Assembly: GCA_947449735.1 (NCBI GenBank)
Contig: CANFTB010000004.1
Location: 62,001-126,000 of the forward strand
Direction of reading: 5' to 3'
Source of the DNA: Chthoniobacteraceae bacterium
Lineage (GTDB): Bacteria; Verrucomicrobiota; Verrucomicrobiia; Chthoniobacterales; Chthoniobacteraceae
DNA length: 64,000 nucleotides
Every line of letters starts with the position of its first letter. Position 1 is the stretch's first letter. Of the stretch, positions 7,092-16,502 are shown in pieces. The translations under genes and the position numbers were made by a program. Under the pieces are notes generated by a model that was given only the letters and a program-made list of their open reading frames with translations, was not told the origin of the DNA and ran no database searches.

Positions 7092-10000
7092 TCAGGAGGA
7101 TTTTCCGGCCGGACGCAACTGCCTGTTGAGGATGAAATTGAGGAGGCACATGAGGGCGGTACTCGAGAACAGGAGTACCGCGCTGTTCCAAACGTAGACG
7201 CTGATCCTGAGTCCCCAGATGTATTTGTCCGGACCGAAGAAGACGTTAACCTTGCTTCCCAGACGGTAGTCGTTTTGTTCCGTCTCCGCCTTGTAGACCA
7301 TTTCCCCGACCTTTTGGTTGTTGTAGCGGCGTTGCGCGTTCAGCCTGGGCCCGCCGGAGGGAAGGCCGTTTTCGGGCAACTTCGCTCCGTTAATGATCTT
7401 GTCCACCTCCCTCATTCTTTTGTCCAGGTCTTTGCCGGAGTCCGAGCTGAGAACGCTGACGTCGATGAGCGCCTGTTTGAGGTCCTCCAGCCTTTCGGTT
7501 TCCGAGGGTTTGCGGTCCTTTTTCTTTGCGAGAGCGTCGATGCTCTCCTGCAGGGCATCCTGCCGCCGCGTCAGGGCGTTGAGTTTCGCCTGGGCCACGA
7601 TGAGGGCCTCGTAGCTGTAATGGGTGGCCACGAACCGGGAGATTGCGGGAATGCGAAGCTTCCGGTCGTCGGCCTCCCGCTTGCTGGCATCAGGCTTTTT
7701 CGGATCCGGGTTTTGGGCAAACCAGCGCTGGAGGGTGTAAAGCAGGTCGGGGTCCCGGTTCATTTCCTCGTACTTCACGAGGGCTCCGCTGAAAATGAGC
7801 TGCGGGATTAGGACCAGAGGAACGAAGTTTGCCGCCATCTTGCTGGAGGTGGCGAGGGAGGAGATGAGCAGCCCAAGCGCGAGCCCGCTGAAGGCGGTGA
7901 TCAGCATGAAATACCAGTAGGGCAAGAACATGCCTTTAACCTCGAGGATGGAGTTGCCGACGAGGACAAAGAGGGCGCACTGGATCGCGCTGAAGAGGCT
8001 CAGGGTGCCGAACTTGGCGAGAATGTAGTAGGGCAGCCGGACGGTGAGGTTGCGCTCCCGGTTGAGAAGCACGCGGTCCCGGATGATATCATCGACGCTG
8101 CTGACGAGGGCCAGAAACATGGCGACGAGCAGGGAAATGAAGATGTAGGTCGGGATGTGGAAGGCGCTGGCGAAGTCGTAGGTCCCTGACTCCTCCTTGG
8201 TGAAATACAGAGCCCACCCGATGATCCCCGCGAGGGCCGGCGGCACGACGAGCGTGAGGATCAGGTTTCCCACGTTCCGGAGTTTGGAGGTGAAGGCCCT
8301 CTTCCAGAGCGTGCGCAGCTGCGCCCATTCCTCCCTGAGCTTGACGCGGCGGCGCTCTGCGGGCGGGAGCACGGGGGCCGGCACGGGCTGGGGGGTGTCG
8401 CGCACGTTGACCTGCTTCATGTCCTGCAGCAGGCGGAAGCGGTCGTACCGGTCCTGCCAGTAGTCCGCGGAGAACCGCCGTGCGGGCACGAGCTGGGCGC
8501 GGTTGTTTTCCTCGTAAATGATGTCGCCGCTGAGGTCTCTGAGCGGGGTTTCTAGCACGTCGAAGATGAACTCCGGCCGGGTTGTGCCGCAAGCCGGGCA
8601 GCCCCCGAGTTCGGTGCCGAAGTGCTGTTCATGCTCGGCCTCTGCGAAGTAGGCCAGCATCTCCTGGGGCGTTCCGTAGAAGGCGAGCCGTCCGCCCTTG
8701 TCGAGCAGCAGCGCCTTCGTGAACATCTGGAAAAGTTTGGAGGTCGGCTGGTGCAGGGTAACCAGGATGATCTTGTTATGGGCCATCGACCGCAGGATTT
8801 CCATGACGTGCTCGGAATCCTTGGACGAAAGTCCGCTCGTCGGCTCGTCGAAGAGGAAGACGTCCGCGGAGGACAACATGTCCAGGCCGATGTTCAGCCG
8901 TTTGCGTTCGCCACCGGAGAGCATTTTTTTGGTCGCGCTGCCGACGACCGAATCCCTGCGCTCGGCCAGACCGAGCTCGATGAGCTTGCTTTCCACCCGG
9001 CGCGCCCTGTCTCTCTTGGAGAGGTGGGGCGAGCGGATCGCCGCTGCGAACTCCATGTTCTCCTCGATGGTGAGGTAGTCGTCGAAGGCGTCGTCCTGAG
9101 GGATGTAGGTGACGAAGCGCTTCAGGTTGTCCAGATCGGCGTAAAGCTGCTGGCCGTTGAGCAAAACCTGGCCGTCGGAGGGGTGCAGCTGGCCGGCGAT
9201 GGCGCGCAGCAGCGTGGATTTTCCCGAGCCGCTGGCGCCCATGACGCACACCATTTCCCCGCGGCTTACGCTAAAGGAGAGCGAGTTCAGCGCAATGGCT
9301 GCCTTGCGGAAGCGGCAGGTCAGGTCCCTGATTTCCAGTGTGGAAATAACGTTGCGCTCCTCCTCGATGATGCGCTCAGCAAAGTCGCAGCGCAGCACCT
9401 GCCAGGCGTCCAGTCGGATGGTCGCCCCGTCCTCCAGGGCGCAGCGTCCGCCAACCGCTAGGGTCTCCGTGCCGACTTGGAGCGGGCGGTCGGAGTGCAG
9501 GATTTCCAGAGTGCCGACCCTGTGGTCGTAGTCGCACAGGATGCGCAGGAGCACCTCGCCGGCGGTCCCCGGAGACAGGAGGATGTCGTCCACGTCCAGA
9601 AGGGACGGGTTGTTGGAAACCAGATAGCTGGTTTTGTAAGTTTTGAGCTGGAAGCGGCCCCCGAGCGCCCTCGCGCGGCGGCGGAGGTCGTTGAGGGGAA
9701 GTTCGGATTCCTTGTCAAAAATCAGCCGGTCGTCGAGGGAGGCCTCCACCACGGTGTTGGCGCCCAGCTTCACGCCATTCAGGCTGACCGTGGTGCTTTT
9801 GAGGGCGCGCACCTGGACTTTCAATCCGAATCGCACCTCCAGGAGGCTGTCGCGCGACTTTTCCCTCTGAAGTTCCACCTCTCCGTCGTCGTCCAGGGAG
9901 AGGTAAATCTGGGTCAGGGAGACGTTTTTCTTGGCGTTAAAGTAATAGACCAGCTCCTGGTGACTGAGCACCTCTTCGCCGAGAAGGATGCGCTGTCCTG

Positions 10001-10742
10001 AGTAGATCCGGCAGAAGTCCCCCGGTTTGAGGGGGCGGCCCCTCACTGCGATGTTAGTCGCAGAGATGTTTTTAAGCAAAACAAGCTCGTGATAACGAAA
10101 GGCGAGCATGCGCTCCGATTCGTGCAAGCTCTTGAGGGGGACATCATCGGGTTTTCCAGCGGCCCCGAAGCTGATGCATTCGAGCGGAGAGTGGCCGCTT
10201 TGATAGACGGAGGGGTCTGGCGTGTCGCTGGAGCTGAGTTGGTAGACGATGTCGATGGCCTGCGCCGCCATGCCCAGCTGCGTCATGAACGAGTAGAACT
10301 CCACTAGCTGGCGGCGGTCCATCCCTGCCCGGGCGATGAGGTCGTAGAGCTGGACCCCGAGCATGATTTTCTGGTCGGTGCTGAGCTGGGAGGCCAGCTT
10401 TTGCGCCATGGCGCCGAGGTCATGCTGCTCCTGAAGGGCGTGTCTGAACAGCTGGCGGAGTTCAGAGTAGACCGCCGCGGGGAAGTCGTGGCGCAGGAAG
10501 CCCAGCGAGGAGTCGATTTCCTCCTCCAAAACGGCCGCCCCGCCTTTGGAGAAGGCGGCGAGCACCTGGATGAGCAGGGGGAGAAGGTTGGGACTTTCCG
10601 TCACAGTCCTCGGCTTGCGCGCGGCCCGGCGGGCGAGAAACTGCAGGGTGTGCCACAGGCGGGGCAGCAGGGGAACGCGGGTCCATGCGGCTCTCAGGCG
10701 TCCCTTTGCTTCGTGGAGGAGACTTTTGAGGATGGGCGACAT
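7092..10742 (-). CDS. ABCG-type ABC transporter with TerB-like N-terminal domain
   Basis: This 1216-residue protein joins an ATPase and a permease in the ABCG (White) order, with a long extra N-terminus. Residues about 50-140 look like a TerB/tellurite-resistance helical domain (LIQVLAAFSKGGAAVLEEEI and DQKIMLGVQLYDLIARAG). Residues about 210-455 form two beta-rich segments that may be FHA-like (SATNIAVRGRPLKPGD, ILLGEEVLS). The ATPase has Walker A GASGSGKST at 502-510, signature LSGGERKR at 608-615 and Walker B FLFDEPTSG at 629-637. The ABC2-type membrane part runs from about 825 to 990, with a last helix near 1180-1205; a charged coiled-coil segment of about 150 residues lies between. Substrate and direction cannot be told. 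It is monocistronic or the head of a unit that ends before 6.9 kb. Confidence 0.85.
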   Translation of the reverse strand: MSPILKSLLHEAKGRLRAAWTRVPLLPRLWHTLQFLARRAARKPRTVTESPNLLPLLIQVLAAFSKGGAAVLEEEIDSSLGFLRHDFPAAVYSELRQLFRHALQEQHDLGAMAQKLASQLSTDQKIMLGVQLYDLIARAGMDRRQLVEFYSFMTQLGMAAQAIDIVYQLSSSDTPDPSVYQSGHSPLECISFGAAGKPDDVPLKSLHESERMLAFRYHELVLLKNISATNIAVRGRPLKPGDFCRIYSGQRILLGEEVLSHQELVYYFNAKKNVSLTQIYLSLDDDGEVELQREKSRDSLLEVRFGLKVQVRALKSTTVSLNGVKLGANTVVEASLDDRLIFDKESELPLNDLRRRARALGGRFQLKTYKTSYLVSNNPSLLDVDDILLSPGTAGEVLLRILCDYDHRVGTLEILHSDRPLQVGTETLAVGGRCALEDGATIRLDAWQVLRCDFAERIIEEERNVISTLEIRDLTCRFRKAAIALNSLSFSVSRGEMVCVMGASGSGKSTLLRAIAGQLHPSDGQVLLNGQQLYADLDNLKRFVTYIPQDDAFDDYLTIEENMEFAAAIRSPHLSKRDRARRVESKLIELGLAERRDSVVGSATKKMLSGGERKRLNIGLDMLSSADVFLFDEPTSGLSSKDSEHVMEILRSMAHNKIILVTLHQPTSKLFQMFTKALLLDKGGRLAFYGTPQEMLAYFAEAEHEQHFGTELGGCPACGTTRPEFIFDVLETPLRDLSGDIIYEENNRAQLVPARRFSADYWQDRYDRFRLLQDMKQVNVRDTPQPVPAPVLPPAERRRVKLREEWAQLRTLWKRAFTSKLRNVGNLILTLVVPPALAGIIGWALYFTKEESGTYDFASAFHIPTYIFISLLVAMFLALVSSVDDIIRDRVLLNRERNLTVRLPYYILAKFGTLSLFSAIQCALFVLVGNSILEVKGMFLPYWYFMLITAFSGLALGLLISSLATSSKMAANFVPLVLIPQLIFSGALVKYEEMNRDPDLLYTLQRWFAQNPDPKKPDASKREADDRKLRIPAISRFVATHYSYEALIVAQAKLNALTRRQDALQESIDALAKKKDRKPSETERLEDLKQALIDVSVLSSDSGKDLDKRMREVDKIINGAKLPENGLPSGGPRLNAQRRYNNQKVGEMVYKAETEQNDYRLGSKVNVFFGPDKYIWGLRISVYVWNSAVLLFSSTALMCLLNFILNRQLRPAGKSS

Positions 10743-10929
10743 GGTGGGTTTCAGAGGGCGGGCTGGGGACGCGGAGGCGCGCGGTGCCGCAAAGGAAGTT
10801 CAGCAAAGACGGAGCTGGCGAGTAAAGTACGGGGAATGAAGTGTGGGGAACCTTGGAGAATGTTGTGGCGGACGGTGCGCAGGGTGGCGGAAGATGAAAT
10901 CGATGTTTTGTTTGGAGCCGATCGTACGC

Positions 10930-10983
10930 TTGTTAGGATGTCTGAAGGCGTAATGTTGCCGCTACAACCAAACGTGCTACAGT
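10930..10983 (+). promoter_or_regulatory. candidate promoters for ftsH
   Basis: Two sigma70-like pairs precede ftsH. One is TTGCCG at 10956-10961 with TACAGT at 10978-10983 (16-bp spacer). The other is TTGTTA at 10930-10935 with TAATGT at 10951-10956 (15-bp spacer). The 294-bp gap between the divergent ABC transporter gene and ftsH holds no other gene that I can support. Both matches are partial, and the start site is unmapped. Confidence 0.25.
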
Positions 10984-11036
10984 AATCAAACCGGGGCAAG
11001 CGGCGCCGTATCTTTAACACTTGGAAAGTAAGTTTT

Positions 11037-13073
11037 ATGTCTGACTCTGAATTTCGAAACGGCCCTCAGGGGAAGCGCCCGGCAGGTGGTGGCGGTGGCG
11101 GTGGCGGTGGTAATGAACCCCAGTTCAACTGGCGCGCCCTTCTGCTTCTGGCGCTGGCGGCCGCTTTGATTGGAGGAGCCTTCCTCTACCGTACTCCGGG
11201 CGGGACGATCCGCGAAGTGCCGTACTCTGCATTTCATTCGGCCGTGGAGAACAAATGGGTGGATACTTCGAAGCCTTTGGAGCTGGTGAGCGAGCCCGGC
11301 GCGATCAACGACCACCTGCAGGGCTATTCGAAGTTTTCTGAAGCGGGGCCCTCCGAGCACTTTCGCGCTCAGGTAAATCTCCAGTACAACACGGACCTGC
11401 GTGAATTCCTGAAGGAGCACGGGCTCGAGGCTAACCCGCGCGCCGACACTAACGTGATGGGGGCGACCATCATGAGCTTCCTTCCGGTGGCGATGTTTCT
11501 CTTGGTGCTGTACTTCCTGTTCCGCCAGCAGATCCGGAGCGCCGGGCGCGGAGCCCTCAATTTTGGCAAGTCCAAGGCCCGGGTGATGAGCAGGGACAAG
11601 AACAAGGTCACTTTCAAGGACGTGGCCGGGGTGGAGGAGGCCAAGGAGGAGGTGTCGGAGATCGTGGAGTTTTTGCGTGATCCCAAGCGCTTTCAGAAGC
11701 TGGGCGGCCGCATTCCCAAGGGGGTGTTGATGGTGGGATCGCCCGGCACCGGCAAGACGCTTCTTGCCAGGGCCATCGCGGGCGAGGCGGACGTCCCGTT
11801 CTTTTCCATTTCCGGCTCCGACTTTGTGGAAATGTTCGTCGGCGTCGGCGCAAGCCGGGTCCGCGACATGTTTGAACAGGGGAAAAAGAGCGCCCCCTGC
11901 CTTATTTTTATCGATGAAATTGACGCTGTGGGCCGCCATCGCGGACATGGTCTTGGCGGCGGGCACGACGAGCGTGAACAGACGCTGAACGCGCTGCTTG
12001 TAGAGATGGACGGTTTCGACACCCAGGAGGGGGTCATCATCATCGCCGCCACCAACCGGCCGGACGTTCTGGATCCCGCGCTTTTGAGGCCGGGGCGCTT
12101 CGACCGCCAGATCACCGTGGCGCTGCCGGACGTGCACGGGCGCGAGGAGATTTTGCGGGTGCACGCCAAGAAGGTGAAGCTGGCCGAGGAGGTGGATCTG
12201 GGCATCATCGCTCGGGGCACTCCGGGGTTCTCGGGAGCGGAGCTTGCGAACGTCATGAACGAGGCCGCACTGCTTGCCGCGCGCCGTGGCCTGAAGGGGA
12301 TCACGCGCTCGGAACTCGAGGAGGCCCGCGACAAGGTGCGCTGGGGCAAGGAGCGCCGCTCGCTTGCGATGAGCGACAAGGAGAAGGAAAACACCGCTTA
12401 CCACGAGGCCGGGCATGCTTTGCTCGGACTGTTGCTGGAGCACACCGATCCGCTCCACAAGGTGACCATCATTCCCCGCGGGCCGTCCCTTGGGTCGACG
12501 ATGTATCTTCCCGTGGAGGACAAGTACACCCAGCGCAAAAACGAACTGCTCGATCGTTTGGTCATGATCATGGGTGGGCGAGTGGCCGAGGAGATCGTAT
12601 TCGGCGACGTTACTAACGGCGCTCGCGGAGACATCAACCAGGCCACCGACATTTCGAGGCGCATGGTTTGCGAGTGGGGGATGAGCGACAAGATGGGAAT
12701 GGTCGAGTACGGAGAGCACCAGGAGCACGTATTCCTGGGGCGTGATATCTCGCGCAGCAGGAATTACTCGGAGGCCACGGCTCAGGAAATCGACCACGAG
12801 GTGCATTCGCTCTGCGACAACGCATACCAGAAGGCCAAGCAGCTGCTGATCGAACACAAGGCCACCCTTGAGACGATCGCCAAGGCTCTGCTGGAGTACG
12901 AGACCCTCGATGGCGCGCACATCAAGGAGATCATGGATACCGGCAACATCCAGAACCCGCCGGTGCCGCCGCGTCCGCCGAACCAGCCCCCGCCTCTGCG
13001 GAACCGTACGGAGCCTGAATCGACACCGACGGTGTCCGACTTGCCTCCCGGACTTTCTGGAGCGCCTGCGTAG
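11037..13073 (+). CDS. ftsH: ATP-dependent zinc metalloprotease FtsH
   Basis: FtsH is a membrane-anchored hexameric AAA+ protease that degrades misfolded membrane proteins and regulators. The 678-residue product has two membrane spans (about 33-50 and 146-162) around a short periplasmic domain. The AAA module has Walker A GSPGTGKT at 234-241, Walker B FIDEID at 291-296 and the second region of homology ending RPGRFDR. The zinc site is HEAGH at 456-460. Two features are unusual: a run of nine glycines near residue 17, encoded by tandem GGT/GGC codons, and a Pro-rich C-terminal tail ([13 protein letters not shown]). A GGAAAG ribosome site lies 8 bp before the ATG. A stem-loop follows the stop codon. 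Confidence 0.98.
   Translation: MSDSEFRNGPQGKRPAGGGGGGGGGNEPQFNWRALLLLALAAALIGGAFLYRTPGGTIREVPYSAFHSAVENKWVDTSKPLELVSEPGAINDHLQGYSKFSEAGPSEHFRAQVNLQYNTDLREFLKEHGLEANPRADTNVMGATIMSFLPVAMFLLVLYFLFRQQIRSAGRGALNFGKSKARVMSRDKNKVTFKDVAGVEEAKEEVSEIVEFLRDPKRFQKLGGRIPKGVLMVGSPGTGKTLLARAIAGEADVPFFSISGSDFVEMFVGVGASRVRDMFEQGKKSAPCLIFIDEIDAVGRHRGHGLGGGHDEREQTLNALLVEMDGFDTQEGVIIIAATNRPDVLDPALLRPGRFDRQITVALPDVHGREEILRVHAKKVKLAEEVDLGIIARGTPGFSGAELANVMNEAALLAARRGLKGITRSELEEARDKVRWGKERRSLAMSDKEKENTAYHEAGHALLGLLLEHTDPLHKVTIIPRGPSLGSTMYLPVEDKYTQRKNELLDRLVMIMGGRVAEEIVFGDVTNGARGDINQATDISRRMVCEWGMSDKMGMVEYGEHQEHVFLGRDISRSRNYSEATAQEIDHEVHSLCDNAYQKAKQLLIEHKATLETIAKALLEYETLDGAHIKEIMDTGNIQNPPVPPRPPNQPPPLRNRTEPESTPTVSDLPPGLSGAPA
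11085..11111 (+). repeat. glycine-codon microsatellite inside ftsH
   Basis: Nine consecutive glycine codons (alternating GGT and GGC) form a short tandem repeat in the cytoplasmic N-terminus of ftsH. The repeat stays in frame in whole codons, so slippage would change linker length without breaking the frame. Confidence 0.8.
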
Positions 13074-13078
13074 TTTGG

Positions 13079-13098
13079 TCCCCGCTTTCGGGCGGGGA
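13079..13098 (+). terminator. stem-loop after ftsH
   Basis: TCCCCGC and GCGGGGA form a 7-bp stem with a 6-base loop, 5 bp after the ftsH stop codon, and a short GTTT follows. It lies in the 72-bp gap before the convergent VF530-type gene, which fits a rho-independent terminator with a weak T-tract. Confidence 0.5.
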
Positions 13099-13145
13099 GT
13101 TTCCTGCCTGCCAGCCGATCCGATCCCGGGAGGCTGCGTTTTACG

Positions 13146-13367
13146 CTAGGAGTGGAAGGTATCCAGATAGAGGCTTTCCACCTTGGTTCGAGCCCATGGA
13201 GTCTTCCTGAGAAACGTCAGGCTGGATTTGATGCTGGGATCGAAATTGAAGCAGCGGATGTCGATCAGAAATCCAAGCTCCTCCCAGCCGTAGTGCTCCA
13301 CCAGCGCTTTGAGTATGTGTTCGAGGGTGATCCCGTGCAGGGGGTCTTTGGAAGGAGGCTGTTGCAT
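13146..13367 (-). CDS. VF530 family small DNA-binding-type protein (DUF2132)
   Basis: The 73-residue product matches the VF530 family closely: [20 protein letters not shown], then [16 protein letters not shown] and [17 protein letters not shown]. The family has a small helical fold that has been suggested to bind DNA; its cellular role is unknown. The start is set at [12 protein letters not shown] because family members begin just before PLHG. The frame stays open for 41 more codons upstream, with another ATG at 13433 (MACSKP), so a longer form is possible. It points away from the methyltransferase gene at 13455. Confidence 0.85.
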   Translation of the reverse strand: MQQPPSKDPLHGITLEHILKALVEHYGWEELGFLIDIRCFNFDPSIKSSLTFLRKTPWARTKVESLYLDTFHS

Positions 13368-13454
13368 GGTTTGGGGATTTCGGGCATCGGTGTTGGGCAA
13401 GATGTAGGCTACGGCGGGCTTGGAGCAGGCCATTCTGTCTGAAATTGTACGGCA

Positions 13455-14249
13455 ATGCTGCCCGCTGAAAAAGTTTTGCTCGCCCGTCATTCAGCGTTCA
13501 CCCCGATCAGGGTGACCGAGGACAGGGACGGAGTGAGAACATTGCGTTTCGGAGACAGTGGGACGCGGCAAAGTGTGGTAAAGGTTAATGATCCGACATA
13601 CCTCGGTCTCGCCTATTCCAAGGTGATGCCCCTGAGTCTTGGGTTTATCGACTGCCCCAAAAAGATTCTGGTGGTCGGTTTGGGTGGGGGATCCCTTCCG
13701 GTCTTTTTTCACACGATACTGCCTGAGGCGGGAATTGATATCGTGGAGCTGGATGCTGACGTGGTTCGCACGGCCTCCGAGTTCTGTGGATTCGTCCAGG
13801 ACCGGCGAATGCGGGTCTCTGTGGAGGATGGAAGGGATTTCATCGAGGGCTGCGACGTTTCCTATGATCTGATCGTTTTGGATGCCTTCGATGCGGACTC
13901 GGTTCCTCAGCATCTTCTGACCGAGGAGTTTTTACAGGCCGTGAAAGGCGCGCTGAATCCGCACGGGGCGGTGGTGGCCAATGTTTGGGGGCCCGCGCTC
14001 AACCGGTTGTATTCCCGCATTCTGGCCACCTACCGGCATGTGTTTGATCCGGTGTTTATCCTCGACGTCCCCAATCCCGGAACAAAGGTTTTCATCGGGA
14101 TGAGCCAGGCCTGCCGGTGGTCGGAGGCGGAGCTTTTACAGCGGATGGCTGCGGTGCCGGTGGTGGGTCTCTCCGAAGTCGGGACGCTCCGTTTCAGGCA
14201 TTCCGATCTGGAACATGTTCCGGGAGCGGAGTTGATCCGGGATCCGTAG
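13455..14249 (+). CDS. spermidine-synthase-like SAM-dependent methyltransferase
   Basis: The 264-residue protein has the class I methyltransferase core of the spermidine synthase superfamily. The SAM-binding loop is [12 protein letters not shown] (about residue 71), an acidic strand end is [10 protein letters not shown], and [15 protein letters not shown] sits where synthases keep their gate and catalytic loop. The glycine loop lacks the GGGDG pattern of true polyamine synthases. The protein is also shorter, so aminopropyl transfer is doubtful. Related small proteins are annotated only as spermidine-synthase-like. It is divergent from the VF530-type gene and ends 43 bp before repeat copy 2. 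No operon partner is visible. Confidence 0.75.
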   Translation: MLPAEKVLLARHSAFTPIRVTEDRDGVRTLRFGDSGTRQSVVKVNDPTYLGLAYSKVMPLSLGFIDCPKKILVVGLGGGSLPVFFHTILPEAGIDIVELDADVVRTASEFCGFVQDRRMRVSVEDGRDFIEGCDVSYDLIVLDAFDADSVPQHLLTEEFLQAVKGALNPHGAVVANVWGPALNRLYSRILATYRHVFDPVFILDVPNPGTKVFIGMSQACRWSEAELLQRMAAVPVVGLSEVGTLRFRHSDLEHVPGAELIRDP

Positions 14250-14292
14250 GCCGGGTCGGACTGCTGCCGTGAGCATGGTGACCAAGCATTGT

Positions 14293-14412
14293 AGAAAAGG
14301 GGATCTCACGCGGAGCCGCGGTGGGCGCGTAGAGAAATCATATAAACCAATGAAGCAAAATTATTTACTTCCCTCCGCGGCTCTGCGCTTCCGCGTGAAC
14401 TTCCGTTTTCAG
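14293..14412. repeat. 120-bp palindromic interspersed repeat, copy 2
   Basis: This is the second copy of the element at 1045-1165. It shares the left end (GGGGATCTCACGCGGAGCCG) and the right end (TTCCGCGTGAACTTCCGTTTT), while the AT-rich centre has drifted. It again fills a convergent gap, between the methyltransferase gene and macB, and ends 1 bp before the macB stop codon. Confidence 0.85.
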
Positions 14413-14413
14413 A

Positions 14414-16498
14414 TTAAGTGACGTGGCGCAGAGCCTCGATGGGGTTCATCATGGCGGCGCGCTTGGCCGGATAGATGCCGAATACGATTCCGATTGCCAC
14501 TGAAATCCCGAATGCCAGCGGCAGGGACCAGGGGACAACAATCGGAACCATGGAGCGGACGACCTCCGGAAGTGCCGCCATGGCAGCCGGAAAGGCCTTG
14601 TTCATGAATTTCATCGCAAGGGCGAATACAGGCGAGCACGCGAGGCCCCCGATGGCGCCGGTGAGGCCGCCGCCGATGGAGAGAACGACGGTTTCCACCA
14701 AAAATTGGCGCGTGATGTCCGTGCGCCGGGCGCCGATGGCGCGCCGGATGCCGATCTCGCGGGTGCGTTCCGTGACTGTCGCGAGCATGATATTCATGAT
14801 CCCGATCCCCCCAACCACAAGCGATATGGCCGCCACGAGCCCCATCATCGCAATAAACATCAGACGCGTGTTCCGGGCCTGCTCAAGGAGTTCGAGCGGG
14901 ACCGTGATCGTATAGTCGTCAGCCTGGTGCGTGCGCATCAGGGAGCGGCGCACGACCTCCGCAGCCTCCACGACGCGGTTGGAGTCTTTAAGAGACAGCG
15001 TCACCTGTGTCGCAATCGGAACGCCGCTCTCCGTCTGGGAGTAGATGTCCGCCAACCGGGACCACATGGTGGAGATGGGGATGTGCACGTCGCGCGAGAA
15101 TTCCTGCTTCGCCCGCGCGCCGGGGATCTCTGCGATCCCGCCCTTTTGTTTGAGCACGCCGACGATCGTGTAAAAGTCGGCGCCGATGTGGATGGAGCGG
15201 CCGATGGGGTCCTGATACCCGAGCAGTGCAATGGCGACCTCGGGTGCGAGCACACACACTTTGTTTCCCTGAAAGACGTCGGTGTCGGTGATGAAATGTC
15301 CCCGCTCGACCTCCATCTTGTAGAGGGACATAAAGTCGGGAGTGGAGCCGATCAGGCGCCCGAAAAACTGTTTTGAACCGTAGCTGAACAGGCGTTTCGG
15401 GCTCTCCCTAATTGGAATCGCGCGTTCGATTTCAGGAATCGTCGCGAGCATCTGCTCGTAGTCGTTTCTGGTGACCCCGTAAGGGCGCCATTTGCCCCCG
15501 GTTTGCGGGGGCGGGGCGACGGTGTTCAGGATGATGTTGTTGGCCCCGAGTTCCGCGATCTGCTGCTGGGCCTTGGCGCTGATGCCTTCTCCGATGGCCA
15601 GCAGCCAGATCACGCTGGCCACTCCTATGAATATCCCGAGGATGGTCAGGAGAGACCGGAGCGGGTGCAGCAGCAGATTTTTAACTCCAAGCTTCGCGGT
15701 GCGCAGTATCAAGTTCAGCGCTCCTGCAGTGCCGACATCTTCGATCGCCTTGGGCGGTTGCGCAGGACGGTCTGATGGGAACTGGTCCACTGGGCGCAAC
15801 CTTGTGTCCGATTGAATGACGCCGTCGCGCAGGCGCACGATCCGGCGCGCGTGCGCTGCAACCTCCTCCTCGTGAGTCACAAGAATGATCGTCTTGCCAT
15901 CGTTGTTGAGCTTCTCGAGAAGTTCGAGGATCTCACCCGAGGTGACGGTGTCCAGATTGCCGGTGGGTTCGTCTGCGAGAACGTATCTCGGAAGGTTCAC
16001 CAGGCCGCGGGCGATGCCTGCCCTCTGCTGCTGCCCGCCGGAAAGCTGCGGCGGGCGGTGGGTGAGGCGTTCGCCAAGGCCGACCAGTCGTGCGAGCGCG
16101 AGGCAGCGTTCCCGTCCTTCCTCCGTGATCGGTCCTTGGTACGAAAGTGGAGATTCGATGTTTTCGAGAACCGTGAGCTGCGGAATGAGGTTGTAGGACT
16201 GGAAGACGAATCCGATTCGGGAAGCGCGTATTGCGGCGAGCTGGTCGTCGTTCAATTGGGCGACGTCGTCCTCGCCCAAAAAAAAGCCGCCTGAGGTTGG
16301 TTTGTCCAAGCAGCCCAGAAGGTTGAGAAGGGTGCTCTTCCCCGAACCGGAGGGACCCATGATGGCGATGTAATCTCCTTCCGGAACAAAGAGGTCGATG
16401 CCCTTCAGCACAGACAACGGCTCTCCGGCTAGATCGTAGTCTTTTCGAAGATCTACGAGCCGTATCGCTGCGACCGGTTCTTTCTGAGAGGAATCCAC
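14414..16498 (-). CDS. macB: MacB-type ABC transporter, fused ATPase and permease
   Basis: MacB-type proteins power tripartite efflux of antibiotics, peptides or siderophores through a MacA-like adaptor and a TolC-like channel. The 694-residue product has an N-terminal ATPase with Walker A GPSGSGKS at 48-55, signature LSGGQ at 152-156 and Walker B VLADEP near 173. The first transmembrane helix is near residues 280-302 ([20 protein letters not shown]). A large periplasmic domain (about 305-560) follows, then three C-terminal helices in the FtsX-like permease arrangement. It starts 4 bp after the adaptor gene, so the three genes form one operon. The stop is TAA, directly beside the palindromic repeat. 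Confidence 0.92.
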   Translation of the reverse strand: MDSSQKEPVAAIRLVDLRKDYDLAGEPLSVLKGIDLFVPEGDYIAIMGPSGSGKSTLLNLLGCLDKPTSGGFFLGEDDVAQLNDDQLAAIRASRIGFVFQSYNLIPQLTVLENIESPLSYQGPITEEGRERCLALARLVGLGERLTHRPPQLSGGQQQRAGIARGLVNLPRYVLADEPTGNLDTVTSGEILELLEKLNNDGKTIILVTHEEEVAAHARRIVRLRDGVIQSDTRLRPVDQFPSDRPAQPPKAIEDVGTAGALNLILRTAKLGVKNLLLHPLRSLLTILGIFIGVASVIWLLAIGEGISAKAQQQIAELGANNIILNTVAPPPQTGGKWRPYGVTRNDYEQMLATIPEIERAIPIRESPKRLFSYGSKQFFGRLIGSTPDFMSLYKMEVERGHFITDTDVFQGNKVCVLAPEVAIALLGYQDPIGRSIHIGADFYTIVGVLKQKGGIAEIPGARAKQEFSRDVHIPISTMWSRLADIYSQTESGVPIATQVTLSLKDSNRVVEAAEVVRRSLMRTHQADDYTITVPLELLEQARNTRLMFIAMMGLVAAISLVVGGIGIMNIMLATVTERTREIGIRRAIGARRTDITRQFLVETVVLSIGGGLTGAIGGLACSPVFALAMKFMNKAFPAAMAALPEVVRSMVPIVVPWSLPLAFGISVAIGIVFGIYPAKRAAMMNPIEALRHVT

Positions 16499-16502
16499 CC
16501 GG

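Noticed and set aside
10986..12920. A 644-codon open frame antisense to ftsH
   Set aside because: It lies almost wholly inside ftsH in the opposite direction, has no recognisable motif and the GC-rich third positions of ftsH explain its length.
13455..14249. True spermidine synthase
   Set aside because: The SAM loop lacks the GGGDG pattern and the protein is short, so only the superfamily is supported.
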